Shown here piece after piece: positions 1 through 10,400 of a DNA stretch of 22,621 nt. The stretch covers positions 1 to 22,621 of the forward strand of contig JAEWQO010000053.1 of NCBI GenBank assembly GCA_023460315.1, written 5' to 3'. The notes under the pieces are model-generated. The model saw nothing but the letters and a program-made list of their open reading frames with translations. It ran no database searches and had not been told where the DNA came from. Within the stretch, counting starts at the first letter, position 1, and every line of letters begins with the position of its first letter. Source of the DNA: Actinomycetes bacterium (GTDB lineage: Bacteria > Actinomycetota > Coriobacteriia > Coriobacteriales > Eggerthellaceae). The position numbers and the translations under genes were made by a program.

Positions 1-136
1 CGGTTAGCCCCCTTAAGGGGCGGCCGGTAAGAATGCGCTGGACCATCGCGGCTTTGCCGCAGCTGGCATTCTCGACCCTTACAGGGTCGCCTATGCAAGC
101 CACCGGCTCTGCCGGTGGTCATGACTACTGCCGAAA
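1..136 (+). ncRNA. Candidate structured RNA / leader, 5' end outside window
   Basis: Four perfect hairpins follow one another: 7-21 (5-bp stem), 48-60 (GCGGC/GCCGC, loop TTT), 73-89 (CGACCC/GGGTCG, loop TTACA) and 100-118 (8-bp stem, loop TCT). GCAT at 66-69 can pair with ATGC at 93-96 to lengthen the third hairpin. The linker GTAAG at 27-31 is complementary to CTTAC at 78-82, in and next to the third loop, so a pseudoknot is possible. CGG at 1-3 and TAG at 5-7 could pair with CTA (125-127 region) and CCG (131-133) to close the whole element. No U-tract follows the last hairpin, and the start codon of the first protease lies only about 33 nt downstream, so the element is probably co-transcribed with it. 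I cannot assign a family with certainty. A raiA-type ncRNA or an unknown cis-regulatory leader are the candidates I would test first. The strand is inferred from the downstream genes. Confidence 0.45.
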
Positions 137-168
137 TCTGATGGGAAAACAGAAAGGAAAGGGGATCA

Positions 169-3100
169 ATGCGATTGAAAGGGATCTCTGGCCTCGTGCG
201 ATGCAGCATTGCATTTACGCTGGTCAGTACATTAATAGCGCCATCAACTACGGCATTTGCGGACTCGTCTGACGAGTCCGTAAGCTCTGTTGGCCAAGGA
301 CAGTCGTCCGATCAAGAAGAGAGCTCTCAAGCCTTACCGGAATCGGAGAGCGTGCAAGAAGATCAAACGTTCGACGAAGAATCATTGCTTCAGCATGTGG
401 GAGAAGACGGGCAAGAAGCGGATTCCTCTTCCTCAAAAGGGCTGCTCGATGACGATTCGTCAAAGGGTGACGAGAAAGTCACCATCATTGTGCAGCTTGA
501 AGAGGGCGGCTCCCAAGGGGTGTCTCTTTTCAGCTGGTTGGGTGGAACGGTGAATGAAGATCGCCACCAGCATTTCAAGAACGAGATTCGTTCCCTCGCA
601 GGCGACGACGCATCAGATGAGGAAGCGGGCATCTTGAGCCTGTTTTCTTCTGAAAGCGCTTCTGCAGACGACTCGATTGACGAGTTGTACGACTACTACA
701 ATGCAATCGATGGATTTGCCATCAAGGCTCCCGCTTCGATACTTGAAGATGTCAAGGCTCTTGACGGCGTGAAGAATGCTTTTATTGAACAGTCATATCA
801 GGTTCCTGCCGATCAAGGAGATCAAAGTTCGTACAAGAACCAATCCTCTCTTGATATGACGGGTGCCGATGAAGTTGATCAGAAGGGTGACGGCCAGGTC
901 ATCGCCATCATCGATTCTGGCCTCGACGTCGATCACGAAGCTTTTTCGGGAGACTTGGACGATTCTCAGGTTGCCTTGACGGCTGACGATGTCGCCGCGT
1001 TGAAGAGTTCATTGAGCGCGGGTGGCGCTTCAGGCGCCTATATCAGCGAGAAGATACCGTTTGTCTATGACTATGCCGACAAAGACGCCGATGTCGATCC
1101 CGGCACGGCTTCAGGGATGGAGCATGGCACCCATGTCGCCGGCATCGCCTCAGCAAACGGCGGCGACCAAATTCTGGGCGCCGCTCCGAACGCTCAGATC
1201 ATGATGATGAAGGTGGCGGGCAATTTCGATGGCAGCATCTACGATTCGGTTCTGCTTGCTGCGCTTGACGACACGGCAGCCATTGCCCCCGACGTCGTCA
1301 ATATGTCGCTTGGGTCGGATGCTGGTTTTTCCGATGAGGCATCGTCGACCTATAGCGATGCAATCGATCAGCTCGAGGCCGAAGGTACCACGGTCAACGT
1401 TGCTGCAGGCAACGCATATTCGGCTGCATATGGCAACCAATCGGGAGAGAACCTTCCGTATGCCACTGATCCTGACAGCGGCATCATAAGCACTCCGTCA
1501 ACCTTGGCCAGCGCGGTTTCGGTGGCCAGCGTCAATAACCAGCAGGGTTCGCCCTACTTCACGGCATCTGACGGCAGCCTGGTCGCATATCTGCAAGCCA
1601 ATGCTTACGAGGTTGAATCGGTGAAGCAGTTCTCTGATCTGGCAGACGGATCTTGGGAGTATGTTGACGCTGGCTTGGGCACGTGGGACGAAGTGACGGC
1701 CGCTGCGGAACCCTATGGCGGTTCGCTGAGCGGCAAGATCGTTTTGGTTCAACGCGGTGGCCTCAATTGGGACGGCAACACGCTGTCATTCTCTGACAAG
1801 GTAAGCAACGCCTGGAACTTCGGGGCAGAGGCGGTCATCGTCTATGACAACGTTGACGAAGATCTGGTGTCCATGGGCATCGACAATGCCTACTATCCCC
1901 CCGCCGTGTTCATCAGCAAATCCGATGGTGAGGCGCTCAAGGCTGCACAGACAAAGACCCTTACCGTTGAACAGGGAAAGACGCTGTCCGCCTCGTCAGA
2001 TTACACGATGAGTGATTTTTCCAGCTGGGGCGTAACGCCCGACATGAAACTCAAGCCGGATATCACCGCTCCTGGTGGAAACATCTATTCATCGGTGTCG
2101 GATGGCGGTTACGCCTACATGTCAGGCACTTCCATGGCCACGCCCCAAATGGCGGGCATCTCTGCCTTGGTGAACGAATATGTCGAGAACGATTCCAAGT
2201 TTGATTCTCTTTCCGACGATGAGCGTAACGATGTCGTTATGCAGCTTCTCATGAGCACGGCGAAACCTTTGGCCAACACCGCTGAAGAGGGAAGCTATTA
2301 TTCTCCCCGCCAGCAGGGCGCAGGTTTGGCAAACGTTCCCGCGGCGACTTCGTCGACGGTATACGCGACTGTCGATGGTGCTGACGACGCTTCGCGTCCT
2401 CAGGCGAATCTCGGAGACAGCACGGATGGCTCGTGGAGCTTTACCGTGACGCTGCATAACGTCGGCTCGGAGGATCAGTCCTACACTCCCGATATTGCGG
2501 CATTGTCCGAAGAGATTGAAGGCGGACTGTTCCAGCAAGTCTCCAAAAATTGGACAGGCCAAGGCATCGATGTGGCTTTGAGCGGATCGGCCTATGACGG
2601 CTCTGATCAAACGGTGACGGTTCCTGCTCAGGGCAGCGCTTCATTTACGGTGAGCATAACCTGTGGCGATGCGTTCAAACAGGCGGTCGCAGAAGCGGCC
2701 AATGGCACGTTTGTCGATGGATTTGCCCTTTTGGAGTCCACTGACGGCGGCGTCGACCTCTCGGTGCCTTTCATGGGATTCTATGGCGACTGGGGTGAAG
2801 CCTCAGCATTTGACAACACGCTGTGGGATGCCGATGGCTACCATATCTATGGAACCGTCATGGCCAATGGCAACAGCGGCTATCCGTTGGGCATCAATCC
2901 CCTTGACGAAGATGCGATGAACCGTGTCGATATGGGCAATTATTCCGATATCGATCCCAACAAAATGGTTGTGTCCAACATGGGATACAGCTCGGCTCCG
3001 AGCTCATTGCGCCCCTTGACCGGTTTGCTGCGCAGCGTCGACAGCCTCACCTATGAATACAAAAACGAGCAGGATGAGACGGTCAAAGAATACAGCTATG

Positions 3101-6100
3101 ATCATGTGTCTAAGTCATATTACCTGCAAAGCCAAGGCTATGTGTTGTATTCAGAAGCGCTTACGGGATCATCGGCATTCGATGGAACCGATGAGCAGGG
3201 CGATCGACTGGGCGATGGCACGTATACGCTCACCCAGACCGCTGCGATAGCGGGGGCAGAGGGCGAGACTCAGACAAACGATATCTTCACCTTCCAATAT
3301 GACACGCAAAAACCTGTGGTGTCCGATATCGAACTTGCTGGCGAAGGTGCAGACGCCACGTTGTCGTTCACGGTGACCGACAACACGTATCTTGCTGCCT
3401 ACGATTTCCATGATCCCGAAACAGGCGGCTACTTTTATCGCGTTCTTGCTCCAAGCGAGCCCGATGAGATAGATGCGGCAGGCAACAAGGTCTATCACTT
3501 CTCGGTTAAGGTCTCCGATGTGGTGGAGAGCTGGGTAAGCGAGGGTGTGGGAACGGCCGAGGACATCCCGAGCACGCTGCCTTTGTACGCATGGGACTAT
3601 GGATTGAATCCCAGCAATGTTGCGACGGCGGTCATTGAAGAAATTCCTGCCACGTCAATCAGCCTTTCGGCGAATGAAGTTGCGCTTGCGCCCGGGCAGC
3701 AGACGAAGCTTGAAGCCACCTTGGTTCCAGAAGACACGACAGAGAAGAACGTCGTCTGGTCATCTTCTGATGAGGGGGTCGTCAGCGTTGACGACCAAGG
3801 AAATCTCACTGGCGTGAGTGCCGGTCAAGCAGTTGTAACCGTGGCTTCCGAAAAGAACTCCGATGTGAAAGCTGAAGCAACGGTTGAGGTTGCGCCGGTT
3901 GCGGACAGCGTGGGCGTGATCATGTCGCAATCCTCGCTCTCGGTCACTCCTCAAGCATCGGCAGAGGTCAAGGCGCTCCTGAGCGATTCCTTGCAGGGAA
4001 GTGTCGTGACGTGGTCTTCATCCAATGAGGCTATAGCTTCGGTGTCGGCGCATGCGGACGATTCTTCGCAGGCGGATGTTGCTGCAGGAGACAACATCGG
4101 CGATGCGGTGATCACCGCATCGGTTGAAGGCGCCGACAGCGTGGTCCGTACGGCAGACATGACCGTGCACGTGCGTCCCTCTGACTACGACGATTTCGAT
4201 ATTGATGAAAACGGGAATCTGATCGGTTACAAGGGCAATAGCTCATACGTGACTATTCCTAATAACGTAACGTCCATTGGTGAAATGGCATTTCAAGCAA
4301 CCCCGGTACAGACGGTGGTTGTGCCGGCAAGCGTTGAATCCATTGGGAAGTATGCGTTCCGGGGGACAGCTCGCTTGAGCACCGTAATTTTTGAAGATAC
4401 CGACGAGAATCCCAGCAGGCTCACTGAGGTCGGCGATGAGGCGTTCTCGAACACGGGTGTGCTCGATGTGGTGAAACTGCCCCGCTCTGTCACCAAGCTT
4501 GGCGTGAGCGTGTTTATGTCGTCCACCATCAAGACGGCGGTTATCCCGCAAGGAGTTACCGAAATTCCCGATAGCACGTTTTTGCAGGCGGCTCAATTGC
4601 ATGACCTCACCATTTCAGATGATGTCACCACGATCGGTGCGGACGCCTTCAACATCTGCAACTCGCTCTCGACCATCAAGTTGAGCCATGCAGACTCTGA
4701 TGAGCTTACCGAGGGTTTGCCTTCTTCGCTGAAGAGCATTGGCGACGCGGCGTTTTCCAGCACGGCCCTGACGAAGGCCATCCTGCCCTCGGGCGTGGAA
4801 TCGGTGGGAAACAGCGCTTTCGCTTTGGCTGGAATCCAGGAGATCGAACTTAACGAGGGGCTGAAATACCTTGGCACGCAAGCTTTTCAAGGGGCACAGG
4901 TCTCGTCGCTTTCCGTTCCCGATAGCGTTAACAACGTCGGAACCGGTGCTTTTGCCTACATGAGCGCTCTGACGCAGATCACGTTTGGCAGGAACATTCC
5001 CGCCGAACAGCTGGTGGGCGGCTTTGTCGGTGATTCGTCGCTTCAAAGCATTGTGATGCCGGAGGACGCCTTCAACTACACGACGGTCGATGGCGCGCTG
5101 TTCGACAAAGCAGTCACGGAGCTTATTGCCTATCCGCTTGCCAAGGGCGGAACCTACACGGTTCCTGAGGGAGTCACTGCCATCGCCGACTACGCTCTTC
5201 AGCAGGCGGCAATTACCGGAATCGTTCTCCCGTCAACGCTTGAGAGCGTGGGAGCATCGTCCTTCATGGAAAGCAAGTTGAGTGGAAACCTGACCTTTCC
5301 CGATGGCATGAAAACCATTGGCGGAAGCGCTTTCATGAATGCGGCCATTTCATCCCTTGACTTGGGCGGCACGCAGTCGATTGGCGGAAGCGCCTTCTAC
5401 AGCAACGTCAATCTGACCGACATCGATTTCCGCACCGACCTTAACCGATTGACCTCGGTAGGCAATCGAGCTTTTGCCATGTCTGACAGCATCCAAGCTG
5501 TGGTGCTTCCTGATTCCCTCAGTTCAGTTGGGGACGGAGCCTTCTCAAACATTGGCGGATTGCAGAAGGTGCATTTGGGGGCAGGTCTTACCACGTCGTT
5601 CACTTCGCTGTTCACCGGATCAAACAACTTGTCTGAATTGACGGTTTCAGCCGACAACCCGGTGTATTATGCCGAACAAAATGTCCTGTATGGTCAGATG
5701 GATGATGGTCTGCATCTCATTCTGTCGCTCCCAACCAATACCTACACCGAATATACGGTGAAGGCGGGAACGGTTCAAATTGACGAACAGGCATTCAGAA
5801 ACAATGACAAGCTCCAGCGAGTGGTTTTGCCGGAAGGCCTAAAAACGCTCACGACGGGTTCGTTCAACAACTGCACGTCCCTGACGGAAATCGTGTTCCC
5901 AGATAGTCTTGAAATCGTTGATGGCCTTTACAGCGTTCCGCTTGATGTGGCCGATTTTGGCACCAACATCAAGAGCATTGGCGACAATTCTTTCATGGGC
6001 AACATGCCCGCTCATATTGTGGTCCGCGGCGGTCAGGAAGGATTGTTCGCTGACTCGATGGATTGGAGCGGATCCGCAACCGAAACCGCGTATTTCGGTC

Positions 6101-7383
6101 CCGGCATGAAATCGGTGACTTTCGGATGGGTCCAAGCGCCAAGCACGCTCGTTGTGCCAGCTGATTTGGAAACCCTCTCGTTTACCTATTGGGGATTCGA
6201 TCCTTCTTCGGTGACCGTGTACGCGCCTGCTGGATCGAATGGTGCTGCCGTTGCAGCAGCCGAGCTTTCTCGTGTTGGAGCCGATCCCAGTACGCAGCTT
6301 AAGGAATACACGCCGTTGGCCGTGACTCCCTCGAGCGAGGTGACGCCTCAGCCTGGCTTGACGGTGTCCGTCACGGCGGATGTCATCGGGGGCGTTGAGG
6401 GAGACAAGGAGGTCCGTTTCCTTCAGATGAAAGCAGATGGCAGCACTGAGGTTCTGCAAGATTGGTCGACGGATGCCACGGTCGACTGGACCGTTCCGTC
6501 GGATGGCATGGGCCTCGTTTCTGAAGTACGTGATGCCACCATGCTCACCGCGAAGGAAACGCTGGGATCTGTTTCTACCCCGCAATTCTCAGTCGACTTG
6601 TACAGCACGCCGTACACCGTGGTTCAGGGCACTGCGGGACCAACCTTGAGCGTGGCGGTTCAGGCAGACAATGACGCCACCGTGACCTACCAATGGTATG
6701 TCGACGGGGAGGCCATCGAAGGCGCAACGGGCGCGAGCTACACGCCGGCGGTTGATCAGGTAGGGGAGCATGCCTACCACGTGGTGGCAATGGCGACCAA
6801 AGACGGCCTTTCGGCAACAGCCACCAGTTCGCAGGCGACAATCACGGTGGTGCCGGTTGCCCAAGCCCCGATTATCACACAGGATCTTCCCGCTTCCGTT
6901 GATGCAATTGCCGGTCAGTCGCTTGTTTTGACGGTTGGCGTACAAACGCCCGAGACAGGTTCTTTGTCCTACCAATGGTATGTCGACGGGGAAGCCATCG
7001 AAGGTGCGACGGGCGCGAGCTACCTGGTTCCGACCGATCAAGTCGGTGAGCACTCCTATTACGTTGTGATCACCTCGGTGGTGGGCGATGCAAGCAATGT
7101 CTCATCGGTTGAGAGCTCTTCTACGGTAGTGAACATAGCCGAATCCCAGCAGGGAGGAAACGAGAGCGGAGATTCGTCTGACGATCAGCCTTCGAAGGGA
7201 GAGGACGCTTCTGCCGCGAACGGGACCGATCAGACAGGAGATCAGAATAAGGCAGGATCTCACGCATCTGCCCTCAGCAAAACAGGAGAGGTGGTTCCGG
7301 GAGTGGTTGTGCCCCTGGTCGGGATTGCCGGTCTGGTGGCGGCAGGTGTCGCTTTGGCTGTGAGGCGCAAGGTTCGACGGTAG
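169..7383 (+). CDS. Giant cell-wall subtilisin-like (S8) protease with BspA leucine-rich repeats, copy 1
   Basis: A 2404-aa exported serine protease. The ATG at 169 follows AAAGGGG with 4 nt spacing. Domain order: signal peptide (1-31, ...TTAFA); acidic Ser/Asp linker; I9-like propeptide (about 103-220); S8 domain with Asp249 (DSGLD), His319 (HGTHVAG), oxyanion Asn415 and Ser655 (GTSMATP); a protease-associated domain inserted at about 490-575; C5a-peptidase-like Fn3 modules (about 720-1150); two bacterial Ig-like domains (about 1158-1335); about 20 BspA/LRR_5 repeats (about 1340-1945); a linker module; two Ig-like YQWY domains (about 2148-2324). The wall-sorting tail is LSKTGE (2369-2374), a hydrophobic segment and RRKVRR. 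Sorting variants lacking Pro are unusual. The catalytic set is complete, so activity is expected. Lactocepin and C5a peptidase are the nearest known architectures. Host protein is the likely substrate; hemoprotein is suggested only by the heme genes downstream. Confidence 0.93.
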   Translation: MRLKGISGLVRCSIAFTLVSTLIAPSTTAFADSSDESVSSVGQGQSSDQEESSQALPESESVQEDQTFDEESLLQHVGEDGQEADSSSSKGLLDDDSSKGDEKVTIIVQLEEGGSQGVSLFSWLGGTVNEDRHQHFKNEIRSLAGDDASDEEAGILSLFSSESASADDSIDELYDYYNAIDGFAIKAPASILEDVKALDGVKNAFIEQSYQVPADQGDQSSYKNQSSLDMTGADEVDQKGDGQVIAIIDSGLDVDHEAFSGDLDDSQVALTADDVAALKSSLSAGGASGAYISEKIPFVYDYADKDADVDPGTASGMEHGTHVAGIASANGGDQILGAAPNAQIMMMKVAGNFDGSIYDSVLLAALDDTAAIAPDVVNMSLGSDAGFSDEASSTYSDAIDQLEAEGTTVNVAAGNAYSAAYGNQSGENLPYATDPDSGIISTPSTLASAVSVASVNNQQGSPYFTASDGSLVAYLQANAYEVESVKQFSDLADGSWEYVDAGLGTWDEVTAAAEPYGGSLSGKIVLVQRGGLNWDGNTLSFSDKVSNAWNFGAEAVIVYDNVDEDLVSMGIDNAYYPPAVFISKSDGEALKAAQTKTLTVEQGKTLSASSDYTMSDFSSWGVTPDMKLKPDITAPGGNIYSSVSDGGYAYMSGTSMATPQMAGISALVNEYVENDSKFDSLSDDERNDVVMQLLMSTAKPLANTAEEGSYYSPRQQGAGLANVPAATSSTVYATVDGADDASRPQANLGDSTDGSWSFTVTLHNVGSEDQSYTPDIAALSEEIEGGLFQQVSKNWTGQGIDVALSGSAYDGSDQTVTVPAQGSASFTVSITCGDAFKQAVAEAANGTFVDGFALLESTDGGVDLSVPFMGFYGDWGEASAFDNTLWDADGYHIYGTVMANGNSGYPLGINPLDEDAMNRVDMGNYSDIDPNKMVVSNMGYSSAPSSLRPLTGLLRSVDSLTYEYKNEQDETVKEYSYDHVSKSYYLQSQGYVLYSEALTGSSAFDGTDEQGDRLGDGTYTLTQTAAIAGAEGETQTNDIFTFQYDTQKPVVSDIELAGEGADATLSFTVTDNTYLAAYDFHDPETGGYFYRVLAPSEPDEIDAAGNKVYHFSVKVSDVVESWVSEGVGTAEDIPSTLPLYAWDYGLNPSNVATAVIEEIPATSISLSANEVALAPGQQTKLEATLVPEDTTEKNVVWSSSDEGVVSVDDQGNLTGVSAGQAVVTVASEKNSDVKAEATVEVAPVADSVGVIMSQSSLSVTPQASAEVKALLSDSLQGSVVTWSSSNEAIASVSAHADDSSQADVAAGDNIGDAVITASVEGADSVVRTADMTVHVRPSDYDDFDIDENGNLIGYKGNSSYVTIPNNVTSIGEMAFQATPVQTVVVPASVESIGKYAFRGTARLSTVIFEDTDENPSRLTEVGDEAFSNTGVLDVVKLPRSVTKLGVSVFMSSTIKTAVIPQGVTEIPDSTFLQAAQLHDLTISDDVTTIGADAFNICNSLSTIKLSHADSDELTEGLPSSLKSIGDAAFSSTALTKAILPSGVESVGNSAFALAGIQEIELNEGLKYLGTQAFQGAQVSSLSVPDSVNNVGTGAFAYMSALTQITFGRNIPAEQLVGGFVGDSSLQSIVMPEDAFNYTTVDGALFDKAVTELIAYPLAKGGTYTVPEGVTAIADYALQQAAITGIVLPSTLESVGASSFMESKLSGNLTFPDGMKTIGGSAFMNAAISSLDLGGTQSIGGSAFYSNVNLTDIDFRTDLNRLTSVGNRAFAMSDSIQAVVLPDSLSSVGDGAFSNIGGLQKVHLGAGLTTSFTSLFTGSNNLSELTVSADNPVYYAEQNVLYGQMDDGLHLILSLPTNTYTEYTVKAGTVQIDEQAFRNNDKLQRVVLPEGLKTLTTGSFNNCTSLTEIVFPDSLEIVDGLYSVPLDVADFGTNIKSIGDNSFMGNMPAHIVVRGGQEGLFADSMDWSGSATETAYFGPGMKSVTFGWVQAPSTLVVPADLETLSFTYWGFDPSSVTVYAPAGSNGAAVAAAELSRVGADPSTQLKEYTPLAVTPSSEVTPQPGLTVSVTADVIGGVEGDKEVRFLQMKADGSTEVLQDWSTDATVDWTVPSDGMGLVSEVRDATMLTAKETLGSVSTPQFSVDLYSTPYTVVQGTAGPTLSVAVQADNDATVTYQWYVDGEAIEGATGASYTPAVDQVGEHAYHVVAMATKDGLSATATSSQATITVVPVAQAPIITQDLPASVDAIAGQSLVLTVGVQTPETGSLSYQWYVDGEAIEGATGASYLVPTDQVGEHSYYVVITSVVGDASNVSSVESSSTVVNIAESQQGGNESGDSSDDQPSKGEDASAANGTDQTGDQNKAGSHASALSKTGEVVPGVVVPLVGIAGLVAAGVALAVRRKVRR
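6686..6741 (+). repeat. 56-bp direct repeat, unit 1
   Basis: This 56-bp segment matches 6968-7023 with three differences that I count by eye. It encodes the core of the first YQWY Ig-like domain of the upstream protease, including YQWYVDGEAIEGATGASY. The near identity at DNA level suggests a recent duplication or gene conversion between adjacent domains. Confidence 0.9.
6968..7023 (+). repeat. 56-bp direct repeat, unit 2
   Basis: Second copy of the segment at 6686-6741, in the same reading frame. It encodes the same 18-residue core in the second YQWY Ig-like domain. All three differences are synonymous. The paralogous protease downstream has two matching Ig domains without this level of identity. 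Confidence 0.9.
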
Positions 7384-7415
7384 CTGCGGTTTGACGTTTT
7401 AAAAACATGTTATGA

Positions 7416-7449
7416 GCATCCCTCTCGCTGTTTGCAGCGAGAGGGATGC
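7416..7449 (+). terminator. Perfect 15-bp intergenic hairpin, terminator or attenuator-like
   Basis: A 15-bp perfect stem with a TTTG loop lies between the stop of protease copy 1 (7383) and the start of copy 2 (7470). The sequence after it is GTTTGAAATGAAAGGG, with no true U-tract, and it runs straight into the ribosome binding site of the next gene. It may cause partial termination, protect an mRNA 3' end, or mark a processing site within a polycistronic transcript. The hairpin itself is certain; its function is inferred. Confidence 0.6.
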
Positions 7450-7469
7450 GTTTGAAATGAAAGGGAGTT

Positions 7470-10400
7470 ATGCAATCTGATAGATTTGCGAAGGTGATGA
7501 GATGCGGCACAGCCGTGATGCTTGCAAGCACGCTGGCTCTGCCTTCTTATGCTTTTGCCCAAGATGATGACGAATCACCAGGCGATGTCAGTCAAGAGGA
7601 ACTGGCCGTTCAGGATGGTGGCGCAACAGACGAAAGAGTGACCGGCTCTGTTCAGGCGGATCCTGCTGTTGCTGCCTCTGACGACGTGCAGGATGACGAT
7701 CAATCGACCGACGAAGGGTCGTCTGATCAAGGATCGGTCTTTGTTGACGGAACCGCTGCGGACGACGATGACGGCAACGTCACCATCATCGTGCAGCTTG
7801 AAGAGCAGGAAACCACACAATTCAACCCCTTCAGTTTCCTGTTCAGCAGCACGGCTGAATCCCGCCACAATCAGTTTAAAAACAAGATCAAGGAATTGGC
7901 AGCTGATCAGGCAGATCAGGGGGAGGTAAATCCGGTTGAATCGGTGCTCTCGCTGTTTTCTGCCGATGAGGAAGCGGGGTCTGTCGAAGACGTTCATGAC
8001 TATTACAACGTCATCGATGGATTTGCCATCAAAGCTCCCGCCTCTACGCTCGAAGGCATCTTGGCGCTTGATGGTGTGAAGCACGCCTTCATCGAGCAGG
8101 AATATGCTGTTCCTGCAGATCAAGAGGCTGATACTGACTATAAAAACCAGAATGCGCTCGACATTACCGGCGCGGATCAGGTTGACGAAGAGGGAGATGG
8201 CCAGGTAATTGTCGTCATCGATTCGGCTCTTGATACTGACCACGAAGCCTTTTCGGGAGATCTCGACGACTCATTGGTTGCCTACGGCCAGGATTCCATG
8301 GCTGCCGCAAAAAGCAGTTTGTCGGGTGGAGGGTCCGGGGCGGCCTATATCAGCGAGAAGATACCGTTTGCCTATGATTACGCCGACAATGATGCAGAGG
8401 TCAATCCCGGAATCGACGGGTTGGAACATGGCACGCACGTAGCTGGGATAGCGACGGCAAATGGCGGGGACCAGATTCGAGGGGCCGCGCCCAACGCGCA
8501 GCTCATCATGATGAAGGTGGCAAGCGACTCCACGGGCAGCATCTATGATTCTGCCGTGCTGGCCGCTCTTGATGATGCAGCTGCCTTGAACGTCGATGCG
8601 GTCAATATGTCCTTTGGCTCAGATGTAGGATTTTCTGATGAAGGCACGAAGACGTACAGCGATGCCATCAAGGTCTTGGAAGATGGAGGCGCGACCGTCA
8701 ATGTGTCGGCCGGCAACTCGTTCTCTTCAGCGTATGAAAACCAGTCGGGCGAAGATCTGCCTTACGCCACCGACCCTGACAGTGGCGTGATATCTTCGCC
8801 TTCAGGGGTTTCAAGTGCTCTGTCAGTTGCAAGCATGAACGCAGATGCGGTGGTCAGCACGGTGTCCTCCTTCTCTGATGCTGCGGGCAATCAGATTGGG
8901 TACACCGAAGTCACCGGTCCCAACGGAACCACTGCTTCGTCGTTTTCCAACGTTGCCGACGGCACCTATGAATACGTGTGGGGAGGCATTGGGCGCAATG
9001 ACTATGGTGGAGAAGACCTCGATGGCGATGTGAACGGCCAACGCCTTGACGGCAAGATAGTGATTATGCGAGGCCATGGCGTCTGGTCGGTGACAGGGCA
9101 GCAAACACCCTATTCACGAGCAATCGCGAATTACTCCGAGAAGGGTGCGGCGGCTATCATCATCTATGATGAGGATCTTCCCGAATTGACCACCATCTCC
9201 TATGAAGGCGATGGCTGGTATGAAGGCGATGGCTCTCCTGCAATCTTCATAGCGAAAGCTGATGCGGAATCGCTGCTGGCTGCCGACAGCAAGACCATTA
9301 CCGTTCAGCAGGGTCAGGTCCTTCCCGGAGATGCTGACGACAGCTATTACACTATGAGCTCCTTTTCCAGCTGGGGCGTCACGCCCGATTTGAAGCTTAA
9401 GCCCGAAATTGCGGCTCCGAGTGGCAATATCTACTCTTCTGTCCTCAACGACCAATATACGTATATGTCTGGAACCTCCATGGCCTCGCCGCAGTTGTCG
9501 GGCTTGTCGGTTTTGGTAAAACAGCACGTTGAAGAGGACGAACGTTATGCCTCTTTGACCGATGACGAACGGGCTGACATCGTCACTCAGCTGCTTATGA
9601 GCACGGCTGAACCTTTGGCGGACCCCGATGAAGAAGGCAGCTATTACTCGCCCCGCCAGCAGGGCGCCGGTGTTGCCAACGTGGTGGCAGCAACCGAAAC
9701 GGACGTCTACGCTTCGGTCGAGGGAGCGACAAACGAATCTCGTCCGAAGGCGGATCTGGGAGAAAGCTCCGATGGAACATGGAGCTTCACCGTGACGCTC
9801 CATAATGTGGGGAGCGAAGATCGCCGTTTTACGCCGGATACCGCCGCGCTTTCCGAGATTGTTTCCGACGGACTATTCCAGCAGCAATCTCAGAATTGGA
9901 CCGGAGAGGGCATCGCTGTTGCCTATAGCGGCTCTGCATACGATTCGTCAACGGGTACGGTGACGGTGCCGGCTGGTGCCACGGCATCCTACACGGTTTC
10001 CATCACCTGCGAAGAAGCTTTCAAAACAGCAGCGCAAGCGGCGCCGAACGGCACGTTTGTCGACGGGTTTGCGCGTTTGATCGCCCAAGATGACGGGGTT
10101 GATCTGTCCGTTCCGTTCATGGGCTTTTACGGAGACTGGAGCACGGCATCGGTGTTCGATGACTCTATCGATGGTGACTACCATGCCTTTGGCACGACCT
10201 TCGTCGATGCGGACAAAGGGACGCTCCTTGGCGTGAACCCTCTCATTGAAGATGCCAAAACCGATCGCTCTTACGTGAAGAGGGATCGCATGGTTCTTTC
10301 GAATTCCGCATTTTTCTCAGCCCGAACCACCATGGCTTCGCTGACGGGCTTGTTGCGCAATGTCGACAGCCTTACCTATGAAGTGACGGGGCCGGATGGC

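Noticed and set aside
33..272. 79-aa open frame across the structured leader
   Set aside because: It overlaps the hairpin region and the start of the protease gene, has no clear ribosome binding site and no recognisable features.
4180..5990. Repetitive region that might suggest a tandem DNA repeat or CRISPR-like array
   Set aside because: The repetition is at protein level (BspA/LRR_5 units of about 23 residues) inside one open frame; the DNA units are diverged and have no spacer structure.
5839..6585. 248-aa minus-strand open frame within protease copy 1
   Set aside because: Arg-rich antisense shadow with no signal, domain or ribosome site; similar long shadows occur elsewhere in both protease genes.
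7391..7419. Possible promoter before protease copy 2 (TTGACG at 7391-7396)
   Set aside because: The -35-like box is good, but the nearest -10-like sequence (TATGAG at 7411-7416) is only 14 nt away and poor, and the 15-bp hairpin overlaps it.
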